Shown one piece after another: positions 1 through 11,759 of a stretch of DNA of 64,000 bases (positions within the stretch are counted from its first letter, which is position 1; every line of letters starts with the position of its first letter). This DNA is from Cristatella mucedo (taxonomy: Eukaryota; Bryozoa; Phylactolaemata; Cristatellidae). Both the position numbers and the translations under genes were made by a program. The notes under the pieces were generated by a model, which did no database searches, had not been told where the DNA came from, and saw only the letters and a list, made by a program, of their open reading frames with translations. Location of the stretch: assembly GCA_009760855.2 (NCBI GenBank), contig WPIO01000005.1:5504001-5568000 (forward strand), written 5' to 3'.

Positions 1-1799
1 GCATTTCTTCGTCTCGCTTTCGTGCTGCTGTCGGCTTTCTACTAATATGAGAGCTGTAGATCTCTTCTATCAAATAGTAAACACTATGAAGTTTTTTCTT
101 CTGACCTTGCACATCGAACTACCTCTCTCTTTTTTGATGGTCATGGACTATCAAAGAACGAGAAATAGAAGAATCTTGAAATGGCATTGATCAAAAATTA
201 TCCACAGCTGTTAGCTGAGGAAGCTCGTTGATAGCCTCCTAATAGCGTTCTAAGGATAGAAGTTTTGATTGAAGTGAAGTCTCAAGATTGCCAAGTCACC
301 GAGTCAAACAAAGCTGAGGAATCATTGCCCAACTGGGTGGCTTAGCGAAGGCGTTCTTTGAACATATCTCGTGTTTCCGTCTTACCCCATGTACAACTTC
401 ATGCCCTGTCTGCTTTTTAAGTACGCTAATGTTTCGATTTGCGAAGGAGATCCGAAGGTAGTGAAACATCGTGGAATTGAAAAAACTCTTTCAAAGATTG
501 AACAAGATTAAGTCTTTCAATCACTATTAGCTATGCGAGAGCCATCTAGAGCGACGGAAAAAAAGAAAAAAAGGATTTATGGATGGAACTTGAGCAGCAC
601 ATGATAGATATAAGACAATCCAAGAAATATCTTAAACATGATTAATGAAGTACACCCTTGCTTTCCACGAACTGAGAAGAAAGACTCAATTAGAATCAAA
701 CTCGGCACGTTGACGAAGCCCTCTTCAGAAGCAATTGCTTCATCTACTTAGTAATGTGATTCACCTGGAGAAAATGGGTACTCTCTGTCCAGGTTTCCAA
801 ATCTCAATAAGAGGTGTTTGGTTGGAAGAGAAGAAAGAGTCTTGGGCGTTCTCGCTAGTTTCCAGCAGATTTGGGAAGGGCCTACCCTCTCCCACCTCTG
901 GGGATCAAGTATGAACCAGTAAGAATGGTAAAGGCTTGGATTGCTTGCTCGCCACCTACCGACATCAAGGCAAACTACTCATGCTGAGTGCTTGAAAAAG
1001 CGTCGATGGGAACATTCAAGATATCTAGACGCCGTCTGAGAGTGAGGTGTGATTGATGTTCCAGTTCGAGGTTTCTTAAAAGGCCACACCACAGTCAAGT
1101 TCGTGCGCTGGCCCAGAAAGCAATGAATGTTGGCGCAAGTTAGGATTTTGCAGCTTAGCCCTTCTATGCACCTGAACCAAGAGTTCTTCATATGCCGATG
1201 GCTTCATTTTGTCTACTTCCCAGTTGGAGAGGTATAACAATCCACCCATGCGACTCAGCCCCACGAATATAGATCGCTAATACTTTCTTAAAATTACTGA
1301 TCTTCCATCAAGTCCTTAGGGGCTAGTAAAGCTATCTACAATCTGTATTCATTTCGCATAGATGGCCAAGTTACGCGGTAGCATCACTACCACTTCTGAA
1401 CAGAAATCAAATTGATAAGTAAGGAAGGTCTTATTCGTATATGTGGATGCATCTCGCCTACCCGGTGGTTGCATTTTTGAGACTGAAACTTGACTCGCAC
1501 GGTTATCGCTTGAGCTCCAGGCTGTGAAGAGTACGTCTCAAGCCGACGCCGGTATCAAATTTCGTCGCCATAATAGACAGTCGCACCAAAAGTCAACTTG
1601 TGTGGCTAGGGAGAAGACCCTCAAACGACCGCGGATAGCTAGTTGCATGCTCTCACAGTGGATACATAGCTTCAACCGGTCCCGTTTTTCACGTTCATCT
1701 TGGCAGCCGACGCCGAGCCCGAGTTGGCGCTCACATCGTCTACTCACTCGGCAGCGACTGGTGCTCATGCTCTTATTCTTCTGCAGGTTGGAGAATTAG
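1..1799. other. Stretch with no recognised feature
   Basis: I read both strands and found no convincing exon, RNA gene or repeat family member. Open frames here are short and have no splice-site support or recognisable motif. A recognisable LINE-A fragment starts right after it. Confidence 0.5.
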
Positions 1800-2503
1800 T
1801 ACTTCCCGTCTTGACTTCTGTAACTCACTGATGGCTGGCCTACCGGCATGTGCAATCAGGAGATTACAGGTGGTTCAAAACTCTGCAGCTAGGCTTATCT
1901 GTCGTGAGCGTCGGAGTTGCCACATCGCACCACTTCTTGCCGACCTGCACTGGCTACCAGTCAAGCAACGGATTGACTTCAAGGTTTTGTCGCTCACTTT
2001 TAGGTCACTTCATTCTTTGGCTCCAGCCTATCTCCCAGATCTATTCCCCCACTAGGCCAAGCATCGTACCACCTGCTTTTCGGAATCCAATAGTTTACCA
2101 ATACCTCGTACAAACCTCAAATCCTTTGGTGGCCGTGCATTTAGTTCGTATGATCCCAAAGCCTGGAACTCCCTCCCGACTTGCGTCAGAACCTCTCCTG
2201 ACTTTACCACATTTAAAAAGAACTTAAGAAGACCTATTTAGGACAGCATTTAGTTGGTCCCTGTGATTCGTCATTAATGTGCTTATGCGTGCTGACACTG
2301 TGCATGCTGCCACTAACCACATTTGCATGCTGACCCCGTGCATGTCACCCTTAACCATGCTATTCATGCTTATCAAGCATGATATTACTCACCATCCAAT
2401 CGCGCTTCTATTTGCAGCAAATGTGAAGCGCCTAGAAAGAGATTTGAGTTCTCTGAGGGTGCTTTATCAAGTGCATTATTATTATTATTATTATTATAGT
2501 ACG
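1800..2503 (+). mobile_element. LINE-A 3' fragment (CR1/L2-like), 5'-truncated
   Basis: The fragment starts in the C-terminal part of the reverse transcriptase ORF. Residues such as QNSAARLICRER and DLHWLPVKQRIDFKVLSLTF match the same region of the near-complete copy at 15.4-18.7 kb. It is frameshifted soon after and runs through the 3' UTR to the tail hairpin (AAGCGCC...GGTGCTTT) and an (ATT)n run at 2478-2499. The 5' truncation and microsatellite tail are typical of target-primed reverse transcription. Confidence 0.85.
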
Positions 2504-2887
2504 CCGAGCGGAACGCGTTCAAGGTGACGTGAGTAGTTTAGGACTGACAAAATCGAATCTACTAAAACCGATGTCAGGCCTAGTTAGGGTGGGGGTTTGG
2601 GTCGAATACTGCACCGTCTTCTGGCAGCTACTTTTTTGCCTTTAACCTTGCAAAATAGACTTACGGTCAATTTGCAAGAAATTAGTGTACACCTTCCACG
2701 CAGGGCATATCGGTCAACATATTTTAAAAGCAGCCTCACTCCAAGGGCTCTAGCGAACATCAAGTCACGCTAGGGTCTTCCACCGTCTTCCTACTATTGT
2801 TCATGTAAAAGAATTTGGAAGTAGAGGCAGACCAGTTCAACTCTTACATTGAAACTTTAAACATCGTTGACTTACTCTGGTTTCAGT

Positions 2888-3206
2888 GCTAGTCATATCC
2901 ACGGTCAGCATCGCCAACCTGCACTGGCTCCCAGTCAGTAGCACATCGACACGTATGCTCCCAAAACCTGGAACTAGCTCTAGACTGCAGTCGACGTCTC
3001 CTGACTGGACATTTAAGAACCCCAAAACTCATCGGCTCCTCACAACAGTTGCTGTAGCCATGCGTATTGTTTTTTGTGTGTGTATGCCTGCTGATGCTGT
3101 ACACGGTATTACTAACCATGTTGACATGCTTCCTTTACAGCATACGTCAAGTTCCTAGGAGATTTAAGTTCTCTGCGGGAACTATACAAATGTCATTATT
3201 TTATGG
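2888..3206 (+). mobile_element. LINE-A fragment with internal deletions
   Basis: It keeps three separated blocks of LINE-A: the NLHWLPVS segment of the ORF, the stretch around TCCCAAAACCTGGAACT near the ORF end, and the 3' UTR with the tail hairpin ending near CTATACAAATG. The sequence between these blocks is missing compared with the copy at 15.4-18.7 kb, so this is a decayed, internally deleted relic. Confidence 0.7.
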
Positions 3207-3413
3207 TTATACCTTTCCCAAATGCAACAGGCAAATGGAGAGAATCAAACGAAAGATCGACAGCAGAAGTTATTATAAGACAAATCTGGCGTCGTCATAG
3301 CTATTAAATGAGCTTCAGCATTTTCATCATTTAAATCTTTAAAACTGTTTGCCATTGCAGTCGAATGAGCCAACACAGAAAGACTACCGGTGTAACAGGT
3401 GACATATTAAAAT

Positions 3414-3419
3414 TTTATT
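3414..3419 (-). promoter_or_regulatory. RNPS1: RNPS1 polyadenylation signal AATAAA
   Basis: AATAAA on the minus strand, 65 nt downstream of the RNPS1 stop codon. It gives a very short 3' UTR. No competing signal is seen between the stop codon and this site. Confidence 0.7.
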
Positions 3420-3483
3420 AAACATTTAAAGAGCGTGCACGTACGTCAACTATGACCAGAGTCGTGATCTGACAACTTCTGAA

Positions 3484-3604
3484 TCAGCGCGAGGAGCTAC
3501 TGCTTGATCTGCTCTGCTTTCTTCGGCGTACAGGAGACCTCGACCTCGACTTACTCCTTCTTCTAGGAGGGCTCCTCTGTCGTGGTGGAGACCTGATGGG
3601 TGAC
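3484..3604 (-). CDS. RNPS1: RNPS1 last coding exon (RS tail)
   Basis: Acceptor TTTATTGTAG at 3605 and stop TGA at 3484-3486. It encodes [27 protein letters not shown] and a final SSSSSSR, matching the RS-rich C-terminus of RNPS1 proteins. Confidence 0.9.
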
Positions 3605-6600
3605 CTACAATAAAGCACATTTATTTCTTAGGCTCCAGACGCACATGTGACGTACGTGAGCACAAGAAGAAGAAATTTGTAAGTGACTTACCTGCGTCCC
3701 CTGAACCTCGGTGGTGAGGGCCTCCACCTATTACCACCGCCACGGCCCATGTATCTTGGTGGGCTTCGACGCATGGGAGGGAGAGGTGCCCTATTCGTCC
3801 TAGGAGGGAGAACTGCTGAAACTGCGATCTCTTGACCGTCAATCTGCCCTGTAAAGTTAAATTAATTTGAAGCACCACGTCTAACCAAACTCATCAAGCC
3901 CGTCTTCCTTCTTCGGACATTGCAAGTGACCAATGCTGAACACCACATGCTCAAACGAAATCACCACCTGCCAAGATACATTGTGCAAGTGGATAATAAT
4001 AATATTACATTTGATATAGCACCCTCAGAACTCAATCTTTTTCGAGCACTTTACTTACAATCCATACCGAAGCCAGGTAGAGTTTAAAGGTCCATAGAGA
4101 CATAACATTACAAATCAACATAACTATGCTTTGCGATGCATATACACACACAAAGTCATAAGACTGCCGGCATATTTGTTATGGCTCTAATAGCAGGATA
4201 GTGATGTGGATATATATATTTATTATATATCCACATCACTATTTACAGACACGCATTGACGTATTAGTTGCCAGATAAGGTTTTTTGCTTTAGTGAGGCT
4301 AGTTTTCGCATGGTAGATAGCTGTGCTGATGAACTTCACGCCCTAAGCCATAATATCTTAGGCCTTAGATAGAAAATATCTTAGGATCTGCTATACTGTA
4401 GTAGTTATATGCTAGGACATGTAGCCATAGCAATTAGACACGACAGGCTGCTAACATGCACTACATTTTTCAAAGATTCTGCTAGGTGACCCACGGAACA
4501 GGAGATTCCTGCGATCTGGATCAACTTTGGCTGGCAGCATTCCGAGAGTAGATTTCATCAAGCCCTAGGAATGCACTAGGAGCACGAGGGAGGGAAGGAA
4601 AAAGAGGAGGAAGGAAGGGGCAGGAAGAAAGAAAAGGGCAGGGAACAGAGCACATAACTTAATTTTGTATGGGAGGATAAGGGTCATACAAATGACCTTT
4701 CTTGCCACTTTTGACCAAATGAATTCTTACTTTGCTTTGCAGCGTACTGACTGCCACCTAAAAAATTGCTTTTCGAAAACGGTAACTGCTTCTGCTCACC
4801 TGAAAACACCAAACATGCTCATATTTGCAGGCTTACACCAGCTAGTAGGGCCAACCAAGGTGGCAGCACACACAATTTGCTACATTTATTACTGCCTTAT
4901 TTTTATACTACCAAGTCGTGGTAGTTCTTAGAGCATTGATTTTTGTAAAACTCCGCAACGCTTCCGATTTGAATTGATTCCCGACGTGCGAGGATTTTTG
5001 GGCCAGCACTGTATATATTTGCCTGTAACGGTATTAAAACTAATAATAGGAAGTTTGCATAGCCTTCTAAGACCACTAAATATCTATTCAAACGCTTTAT
5101 ACCTTGCTATCAATAACCGAGGAGTAATGACATCCATAGTAACAGGCAAAGGTAGGCATGCATAAACACACCAATCGTGCTTACGCCAGCATACAAAAGC
5201 ATACTACTAGATACTCAAGAGCCATCGGTTCCTAGGATCCCTATTTAGTAACATGCACTGAATCATGCGAAGGCAAGTACACAAAACACACAGTAACAAC
5301 GAAAGCCAGTTAGAGGGGATGAGGGTATGAAGGTAAAACTGAGCGGACGAGATTCATTTTAGGCTGAGACTTATATGATAAAAAGACTGCTGGTGGTGAC
5401 AAAAGCTGTATCTTCACGACTTTTGGGACATATGAACTGAAGGCCCGATCACCAAAAGAATTAAATTTACTGCGGGGGCACAATGGGTGCCGAGGAATGA
5501 ATGGTGCGAGAGCACACTGCAACGAGGTCGGATAGGTTGGCTGGTGCAAGCCAGTGGAAGCAACCTGTATGCCAGATAAGATCTTAAAATTGATTCGGTA
5601 CTTGATAGGGAGCCACTGAAGCTCAGACAGAAGTACTGTGATGTGCTTCCTTTGACAAAACCATAGCAACAAACGGTATTCGAACGCAGGCATCTCCACC
5701 TCTCTGGCTACCACTACTTTCAGTCATTAAATGAGCAAGTGACCGTTCAAATCCAATTTGCTATATGTAGACCAAGGAGTCAAAATCGGTTTCCAATTTA
5801 TTAACGCAGAAGGACGACATGTCTGAACAAGCGAGTCTTACCTCCATCCATAAACTTCATTGCTTTTTCTGCCTCTTCGTTAGACTGAAAGTCGACATAC
5901 GCGAATCCTTTATTAAATTCTGGATGCAAACGGTCCACAGGCATATCGACGTTCTTAACCTGACCGTAAACAGCAAATATTTCCATCAAATGCTCTTTAT
6001 TGATATTCCTTGTCAGTCGCCCAATGTGCAGCTTCGTAGGCTTCTGCGGCGTGGGACTCTTTCGTCGGCGTCTTGGTGATCTCGACGGTGACTTCCTTGT
6101 GCTCTCTGTCTTAGCCTTCACCGGAGGTTTGGTTTCCCTAATTAAAGAGCAGATAGTGTCAACTACCAAAAAACCCACAATCGGTGATAAATTTTTTTTT
6201 ATATAAACAACAATCAGTACGAGGAACAAGCAAAAACCAATGCAACATATTTCTTAGCAAAGACTCAGACCAAAAAGTACGATTACAATTTTCTACCCTG
6301 ATTAAATTCTTCAATTTCCTACCTACAATTACAATTACCCCGTAAGTGTACATCAATGATGCATCAGCAAGTAGAGACCTTCGACCGTGCTAAATGAAAG
6401 CACTAACGATGCTGCCATGCCAAATCAGCACCATTTTAAGCCTAAGAAAAGACTTCTGGCTGACTTCCCTCGAGACTGTCCACCTCACTCACTCTTGCCT
6501 CATGTTCTGTTACGTTCTCTTTAACTCAGGTAAGTAGGTCACACTTTAAACTTGACAGCACGAAAATTATAAAAGCAGCGTAGCTGGCCTTCTGATGCAA

Positions 6601-8215
6601 ACGTATATGTAACTCAGACATATACGACCCCCATTACCCAAAACTTGTCTGCAGTATTGTGCAGCACTTTTTGTAGTGGTTTTATGAGTATAAAAGCTCG
6701 GACTACTCTGTCCACATAGCCTCAGAAAATTACATGCAGGTAGGTATTAGGGAGTAAGACATAACATATTAGTCTGACATCAGATTGGTTAGTTTCAACA
6801 AGCCACCTCACGACAAGAGGTTACTTCTTTTGCCAACAGTTACAACATGGCACTCTAGAATTTCTCGACTAGAACATGCTTGCAAAGCAGACCGGTTCCC
6901 GACTTTCAAGACGTTAAAAGAGCAACCGCAGGCCGTCTGCATTGAGACTAAGCACCGAGAAAGAAATTTGCCTCAACAGGGAACGATCCCACATCTGGCT
7001 TGCCGGTAAGGCGCTCTAACGATTGAGCCACCAAGATCATTTTTCGTTACACACTGAGCACTAGGCTTAAAAGCCTGTCTTTTAATTTTCACCAATATGG
7101 TTGAGCAGAATTCCAACGTGCTCTGTGGATTGACTGAGTATGTTTAGAATTGCAAATTTGGCCATCATCACATCTGCTTTGGGACATGCCCATTAGTTGT
7201 GATAGTGGTAGAACAACAAAGAGATATGGATATAAATTAAAAACTAAAAACCATTTACTGCAAACAAAAAAGCATAAACATTTCAAAGCAAAGGTCTGTA
7301 AACTGCTAATCCCCTCTTTTCTACACTAACATTACTCTTCACTGTTATGCTGACCAGGTGGTCACCGTGATGTTTTAGTCCCCATATGATTCACAGCCAG
7401 CCTGAATCCACGTGCTGCTTCAGGGCAGAAAGCCATGGACAATGTTGCCAGCTAATCAATTTTTGAACAATGTTGACGATTATAATGACCAACTGGTCAT
7501 GACAGCTGCTAATGCATACCAAGGTAAAATTTCTTGCCCTCGACAATCTAGCAGCACTTCAAAATACTTGCAATCCGACGTGAACACTAAACCAAAGCAA
7601 TGCCAAACCACAAGCTAGCTAGCATCGACCAATGGCCATCGCTAGGTCTAAAGGACTTTTCGTGACCTGCTGGACACTGTAACGTATCTAGCTTAGCAGC
7701 TGCTTCTACTAGTTACTAAGGGCAACTTGCCGACAGTCACATTTGCCTACCCCTTAGGCTTGTCGGTTCCTCCTGCAGCAGATGCCGCTGCTGCCCCTGG
7801 AGCAGACTTGTTGTGGCTGCGGCTTCTGGCCGGGCCACTGCTGCTGCTGCTGGACGAGCTGCTGCCCGAGCGACTGCTGCCGGAGCTGCTGCTTCCGGAG
7901 CTGCTGCTGCTTCCGGACGACGACCTGCTGCCAGATGAGCTGCTGCTGCTATCGCTTGCACTGCAAATGAAAAAATAACTGGATGCTCTGCCAAACTCGG
8001 TATGCATCAGGAGAGAGAAAGTGAGAGAGAGACAGAGAGAGAAAGTGAGAGAGAGGCGAGAGAGAGGGAGAGAGAGGGAGAGAGAGGGGGAGAGAGGGGG
8101 AGAGAGGGAGAGAGAGGGGGAGAGGGGGAGAGAGGGGGAGAGGGAGAGGGGGAGAGAGGGGGAGAGAGGGGGAGAGAGGGGGAGAGAGGGGGAGAGGGGG
8201 AGAGAGGGGGAGAGG

Positions 8216-8313
<98 letters not shown>

Positions 8314-9801
8314 ACCGGCTGTGGACGAGGAAACAGAAAAATGCAAGGTTAGAGATGTCATTCTGGCTTGCTTCTCTGCCAACCAGTACATTCAGCACAC
8401 CACAAAAATAGGCTTTAACCTACTGCTGAGCAAAACGAGACTGGCAGGTATATCGTTATAGACTTCCCGCAAAAACGGCATGGTCACGTGAGAGCACTAG
8501 CCACCGAGGAATTGCCCAGTAACCGGACGTGAACGACAGGCTGTCATGAGACACGAACACAAGCCGGCCCGAGCTGCCGCAGCTAGTGAACCGGTTTAGC
8601 AAGCCATTAGACTGCCTTTATTGGCTCTTTCAAAAATAACTGCCACCCTCGAAAAAAAGTTAAGAAACGTTCGTTTTGACTGGCTAAGAATGAGCAGCTC
8701 AGCTTAGCTAAGAAACCGCACAGTGACTGCTATGACATGCAAATAGGTGGCGACTGTGCCATTTCGACTTGGTAGGCCGGCACAATTCTAACTATGGATA
8801 AGGCTAGCTTGCAGTCCGACTACCTAGGTAGTCAACGTCAATAAGGGCTAGTGAATTAAAAACTACATCGAGAAAACTCGAAAGCCTGCCCAGGCATAGC
8901 AACAGCACCTACACAGCAGGCCAGTGTCATTCCCTTTAAACATAAAAACGTGACCAAAAAATATGAAAAATATAATTCATTTATATAGCGCCCTAAGAGA
9001 GCTTAATCTCTATTCAGGCGCTTCACATATGCCACAGGGCTCGAGCCCACGACCTCGGCCAGACCTTGGTCGGGGCGAGCACCTTAACCACTGGGCCAAA
9101 CCGACAAGCAACCGTCTCCCTTCATCAGAGGGAATATTCACACAGAACGAGCACGTCCAATTATAGATTACGGCACAACCCGAGCGCTGGGTTCTAAAAA
9201 AAATCGAAAAGATGGTAAACATTGGAACTAGAAGTGAGCTAGAAGAAATCTCCATAGGAAGCAGCAATGCTTTTGCAAGTGAGCGGCAAACGGAGCTTCG
9301 CTCATACGCGGCATACAAACAGAATGACTAGCTTGAATAATTAACTATGCCTGCTATGTTAGTGGTTCACAATCACGATAAAAATACACGAGCCGAGGCC
9401 GAGGGCTGCCCGCAAAAACTCGGCGCGGCTGCATGCGAAACGCAGGTTCGACATGAAAGGCAGCCACGGACCCAGGACGTGGGCCACTGATGCATCCAGA
9501 CCGGCAACCCACCTTCACCCTAACGCACTCCATAACAGCCAACGAAAAGTGCCGTGCGATTACTTATAAGACAGGATCTACGGCAAGCATGAGGCCTACA
9601 CTTGAGGCACTTGGCACAACGGCTCGCTACAGAAGGAATCGCCGAGGCGGGATAATGAGGGGTCGCACTGCTTACCTGCTACTGGTCGATGCATTCCTTT
9701 TGCCCTTTTCCACTTTTTCAGCTTTTTTAGTCGGTGATCTGCCGCGAGCTGCTGTCCCCTTCGCTCGCGCCGCCGTCGCGCTGGGACTGGGCGAGCGGAC
9801 C
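3484..9801 (-). CDS. RNPS1: RNPS1, RNA-binding protein with serine-rich domain 1 (five exons found; first coding exon missing)
   Basis: RNPS1 is a nuclear splicing activator and peripheral exon-junction-complex factor (ASAP/PSAP complexes with SAP18 and ACIN1/PNN). Exons 9676-9801, 7751-7960, 5842-6137, 3692-3848 and 3484-3604 join with matching phases into about 302 residues plus stop, close to the 305 of human RNPS1. Order: a Lys/Arg/Ser-rich start with [14 protein letters not shown], a poly-Ser block, an [17 protein letters not shown] linker, one RRM from [10 protein letters not shown] to SAVLPP (RNP1-like KGFAYVDF), then Arg/Pro/Ser-rich [18 protein letters not shown] and a terminal Ser run. 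The exon containing the start codon was not found between 9.8 kb and the promoter-like cluster near 10.18 kb. Introns carry LINE-C, tRNA-like and (GA)n repeats. Family assignment is firm. Confidence 0.93.
3692..3848 (-). CDS. RNPS1: RNPS1 exon: end of RRM and Arg/Pro-rich segment
   Basis: Acceptor TTTAACTTTACAG, donor GTAAGT. It opens with [15 protein letters not shown], the end of the RRM (human QIDGQEITATAVLAP), then [14 protein letters not shown] and [12 protein letters not shown]. Phase is 2 nt in, 2 nt out, which fits both neighbours. Confidence 0.92.
4198..4242. repeat. 19-bp inverted repeat with 7-nt loop
   Basis: Arms 4198-4216 and 4224-4242 are perfect reverse complements (core ATAGTGATGTGGATATATA). 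It sits in an RNPS1 intron. No target duplication or second copy was noticed. Confidence 0.75.
5220..5715 (-). mobile_element. LINE-C 3' fragment
   Basis: Minus-strand reading gives [20 protein letters not shown] and [14 protein letters not shown], the C-terminal signature of CR1/L2-type ORF2. The protein and 3' sequence are closer to the copies at 31.8-32.4 and 40.0-41.2 kb than to LINE-A. It lies inside an RNPS1 intron in the same orientation as the gene. Confidence 0.75.
5842..6137 (-). CDS. RNPS1: RNPS1 exon: RS linker and most of the RRM
   Basis: Acceptor TGCTCTTTAATTAG, donor GTAAGA. It encodes [20 protein letters not shown] and the RRM from [20 protein letters not shown] through [19 protein letters not shown] to MKFMDGG, where the reading passes to the next exon at the conserved MDGGQ junction. 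Confidence 0.95.
6958..7040 (-). mobile_element. tRNA-derived SINE head (single copy seen)
   Basis: The minus strand has a box-A-like GGCTCAATCGTTAGAGCG and, 25 nt later, a box-B-like GGGATCGTTCCC, spaced as in tRNA genes. The flanks do not pair as an acceptor stem, so I read it as a SINE head or tRNA pseudogene, not a working tRNA. Confidence 0.5.
7751..7960 (-). CDS. RNPS1: RNPS1 exon: poly-serine domain
   Basis: Acceptor TTTTTTCATTTGCAG, donor GG|GTAGGC. It encodes [17 protein letters not shown] and further Ser/Gly repeats, then [18 protein letters not shown] and GGTDKPKG. The Ser-rich domain of RNPS1 is where casein kinase 2 and SR interactions are known in mammals. The CTG/CAG-rich composition is coding, not a microsatellite. 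A long pyrimidine tract in the transcript lies just upstream of the acceptor. Confidence 0.9.
8013..8312. repeat. (GA)n / (GAGAGGGG)n polypurine microsatellite, about 300 bp
   Basis: The plus strand is almost pure purine: GA repeats with interspersed GGGG blocks, then pure (GA)n at 8218-8312. In the RNPS1 transcript (minus strand) this is a 300-nt CU tract ending about 50 nt before the poly-Ser exon acceptor. Frames translated from it are artefacts. Confidence 0.95.
8963..9105 (-). mobile_element. SINE-1 copy
   Basis: Read on the minus strand it has a box-A-like head (TTTGGCCCAGTGGTTAAGG), a box-B-like GTGGGCTCGAGCCC, then CATATGTGAAGCGCCTGAAT and the AGAGATTAAGCTCTCTTAGG hairpin, ending in TATATAAATGAATTATA. 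Several similar copies occur in the window. Confidence 0.85.
9676..9801 (-). CDS. RNPS1: RNPS1 N-terminal exon (second coding exon, probably)
   Basis: The frame that joins the poly-Ser exon reads [36 protein letters not shown] and ASTSS. The donor is GTAAGC at 9675. The acceptor TTGGTTTAG at 9802 is the best one because an in-frame TAA lies 36 nt further upstream with no ATG between. The APSPTK-type motif of vertebrate RNPS1 is recognisable in RSPTKK. Confidence 0.8.
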
Positions 9802-10164
9802 CTAAACCAAACACGACGCAAATTGGCGCATTACACAGGCCGCCAGTCTGCCGCTACAGCAGAAAAGATGGCATAAAATAATTCTTAGCATTAAGCCAAT
9901 TCTCTACTCAGAAATCGGTAGCAATTTGTTCAGCTTATACGTACATTCTCCTTAAACTGACCAAGATTGCCGCAAAAAACGATACGACCTCGACCTGCCG
10001 GTCTCGCTATGGCGTCGCCTCCACTCGCATTGCCAGGTACCAGTTTATCCGACTCAAATCAACTATTTTTATGTAGCTTAATTTTTATATTTTAATACCA
10101 CAAGTTCTTAATGAGGCGATGAAACTAAGCGTTGACTAATTACCACGTCAGTGACTTTCGTCTG

Positions 10165-10195
10165 CGGAGGATTGGCGGCACCCGCTTCCGGTACC
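10165..10195 (-). promoter_or_regulatory. RNPS1: Promoter-like cluster of RNPS1: ETS and CCAAT motifs
   Basis: On the minus strand an ETS-type TACCGGAAGCG (10183-10193) is followed 8 nt later by CCAAT (10171-10175) and then a TGACGT half-CRE near 10147. Such clusters mark TATA-less housekeeping promoters. It is about 370 bp upstream of the first exon found. The transcription start is inferred, not seen. Confidence 0.45.
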
Positions 10196-10199
10196 GCCT

Positions 10200-11025
10200 A
10201 CAAGTGCCTGCCTGAAATTCCCCCAGGTAAACCGAATATTTCGGCGGGCAATCATTCTTCACCGCTCATGATAAAAGCTCATGGTCAATCTCTTTTGAAA
10301 TCTCTTGGGCGCACGTTCGATGATGAATAATTCGTTAGTAATAATTCACTTCGAGATTCTAGAATAGACGGTCGCTAAGCAGCTTGTTAAATATATTGAC
10401 GAGAATAATGTATCCGGAAATTTCAATCGGCATTCAAGCAACAATATTCCACTGAAAATGATCTCCGTGTGACTGGTGACATTCTGGGTTGCAATTTCGA
10501 TGCCAATGTCAGTGCTCTGGTCCTGAGCAATCTCTCTACTCTTAATCGGAGGGGTAGGGTCGATTGCGGAACCGACGTGGGCTTTCCGGGTCGGAACCGC
10601 ATGCACCGAAAATGTCTGACAACCGTATTAACCATCTAAATATTAACCATATCGTGACCACGTCTGGGTGCAAATAAGCTCCGAAGCGCAGAACGATCCA
10701 ATCAATAAACCAGAAAGCCAGAGCGCGAGCAGGATAGACGTTTTCTGAATGTTTTTATCGGTGGATCCTGCGGTTGCTGAAAGAAGGTGCCCCCTCGCTT
10801 TCGCATGCTACGCAGCCTTCAATGCCCAAAATTATGACTCATCGACATTTCAATTGCAGAATATTTCCCTCGTCACCAATAATAAACTTTGCACGTACGC
10901 GCTTATCTTAAAAAAGCTTATTTTAATCAAGTGTATCCTGGTGATCTCAAGGCTGTCTCATGCAGAACAATTAGTTCATGATATCTGCGTAAGCGGATCA
11001 AGCCTATTTTGTAGTCGAATCTTTT
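10200..11025. other. No recognised feature
   Basis: Unique-looking sequence between the RNPS1 promoter region and a SINE-1 copy. No exon, RNA or repeat motif recognised. Confidence 0.4.
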
Positions 11026-11029
11026 CGCC

Positions 11030-11185
11030 ACGTTGGTTCAGCCCAGCGGTTAAGGTGCACGCCCTACCAATGTAAAGGTGTATGTATCTGAGGACCGAGG
11101 TCGTGGGCTCGAGCCCCAAGGCACATGGGAAGCGCCTGAATAGAGATAACTTTCTATTATGGCGCTATACAAATTAATCATATTT
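11030..11185 (+). mobile_element. SINE-1 copy
   Basis: Head GTTGGTTCAGCCCAGCGGTT AAGGTGC, box-B-like GTCGTGGGCTCGAGCCCC, then GGAAGCGCCTGAATAGAGAT and TATGGCGCTATACAAATTAA. The tail hairpin is recognisable but mutated. Confidence 0.8.
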
Positions 11186-11277
11186 ATATTGTGTACTACC
11201 TTTAAAAATTAGTACACCTGCTTCTCGCCGTAGGTTAGCACCGTAAAAGTTCCACAAAAGCTTGGCGACAGCTACCT

Positions 11278-11297
11278 CCCCCCCCCCCCCCCCCCCC
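11278..11297. repeat. Poly-C run
   Basis: Twenty consecutive C residues on the plus strand. Length is likely unreliable in assemblies. Confidence 0.9.
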
Positions 11298-11534
11298 GCC
11301 GGTTTGAAGACCCTGAAGTTAATGGCACAAGGCCTGCAACTGGCATATGTCTTTAGTCGCGATCAATGATCGCAACCACAGGTTTACTAAAAATTGGTGA
11401 TGCTGTCTCAAATAAAGTACCTGCAGCTGGTACCTATATTCTGGGTGCACTGCTTCAAAATTAGCTTTTGCTGCAAATCCACATCGGGTTAATAGTCAAG
11501 TCTGCATAATTTTACCTACTTATTTTGAAAAAAT

Positions 11535-11735
11535 TCGGGCATGTTTATATGGTTAACAAAGAAACAACAACCAAGTTGACCTATGCATTTGTGACATGCC
11601 ATCTAGACTTACATAATTCGCCAGTCCAAATTGCACCTTTTTGAGTGTGGTAATTGTGACATACAACTTTTCTTTGACCTGCACTGGCTTCCCATCAAAC
11701 AGCCTATCTGCTGTAAGGTCTTCCCACACACTTAT
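11535..11735 (+). mobile_element. Degenerate LINE-A fragment
   Basis: Blocks such as TTCGGGCATGTTTATATG, GCATTTGTGACATGCCATCT and GACCTGCACTGGCTTCCCAT follow the order of the LINE-A ORF C-terminal region. It contains stops and frameshifts throughout. Confidence 0.6.
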
Positions 11736-11759
11736 CGGTCTCTTCATTTTCGTGCTTTG

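Noticed and set aside
8002-8461. Long open frames in several phases across the GA repeat
   Set aside because: They are translations of a purine microsatellite; open in many frames with no other protein signal.
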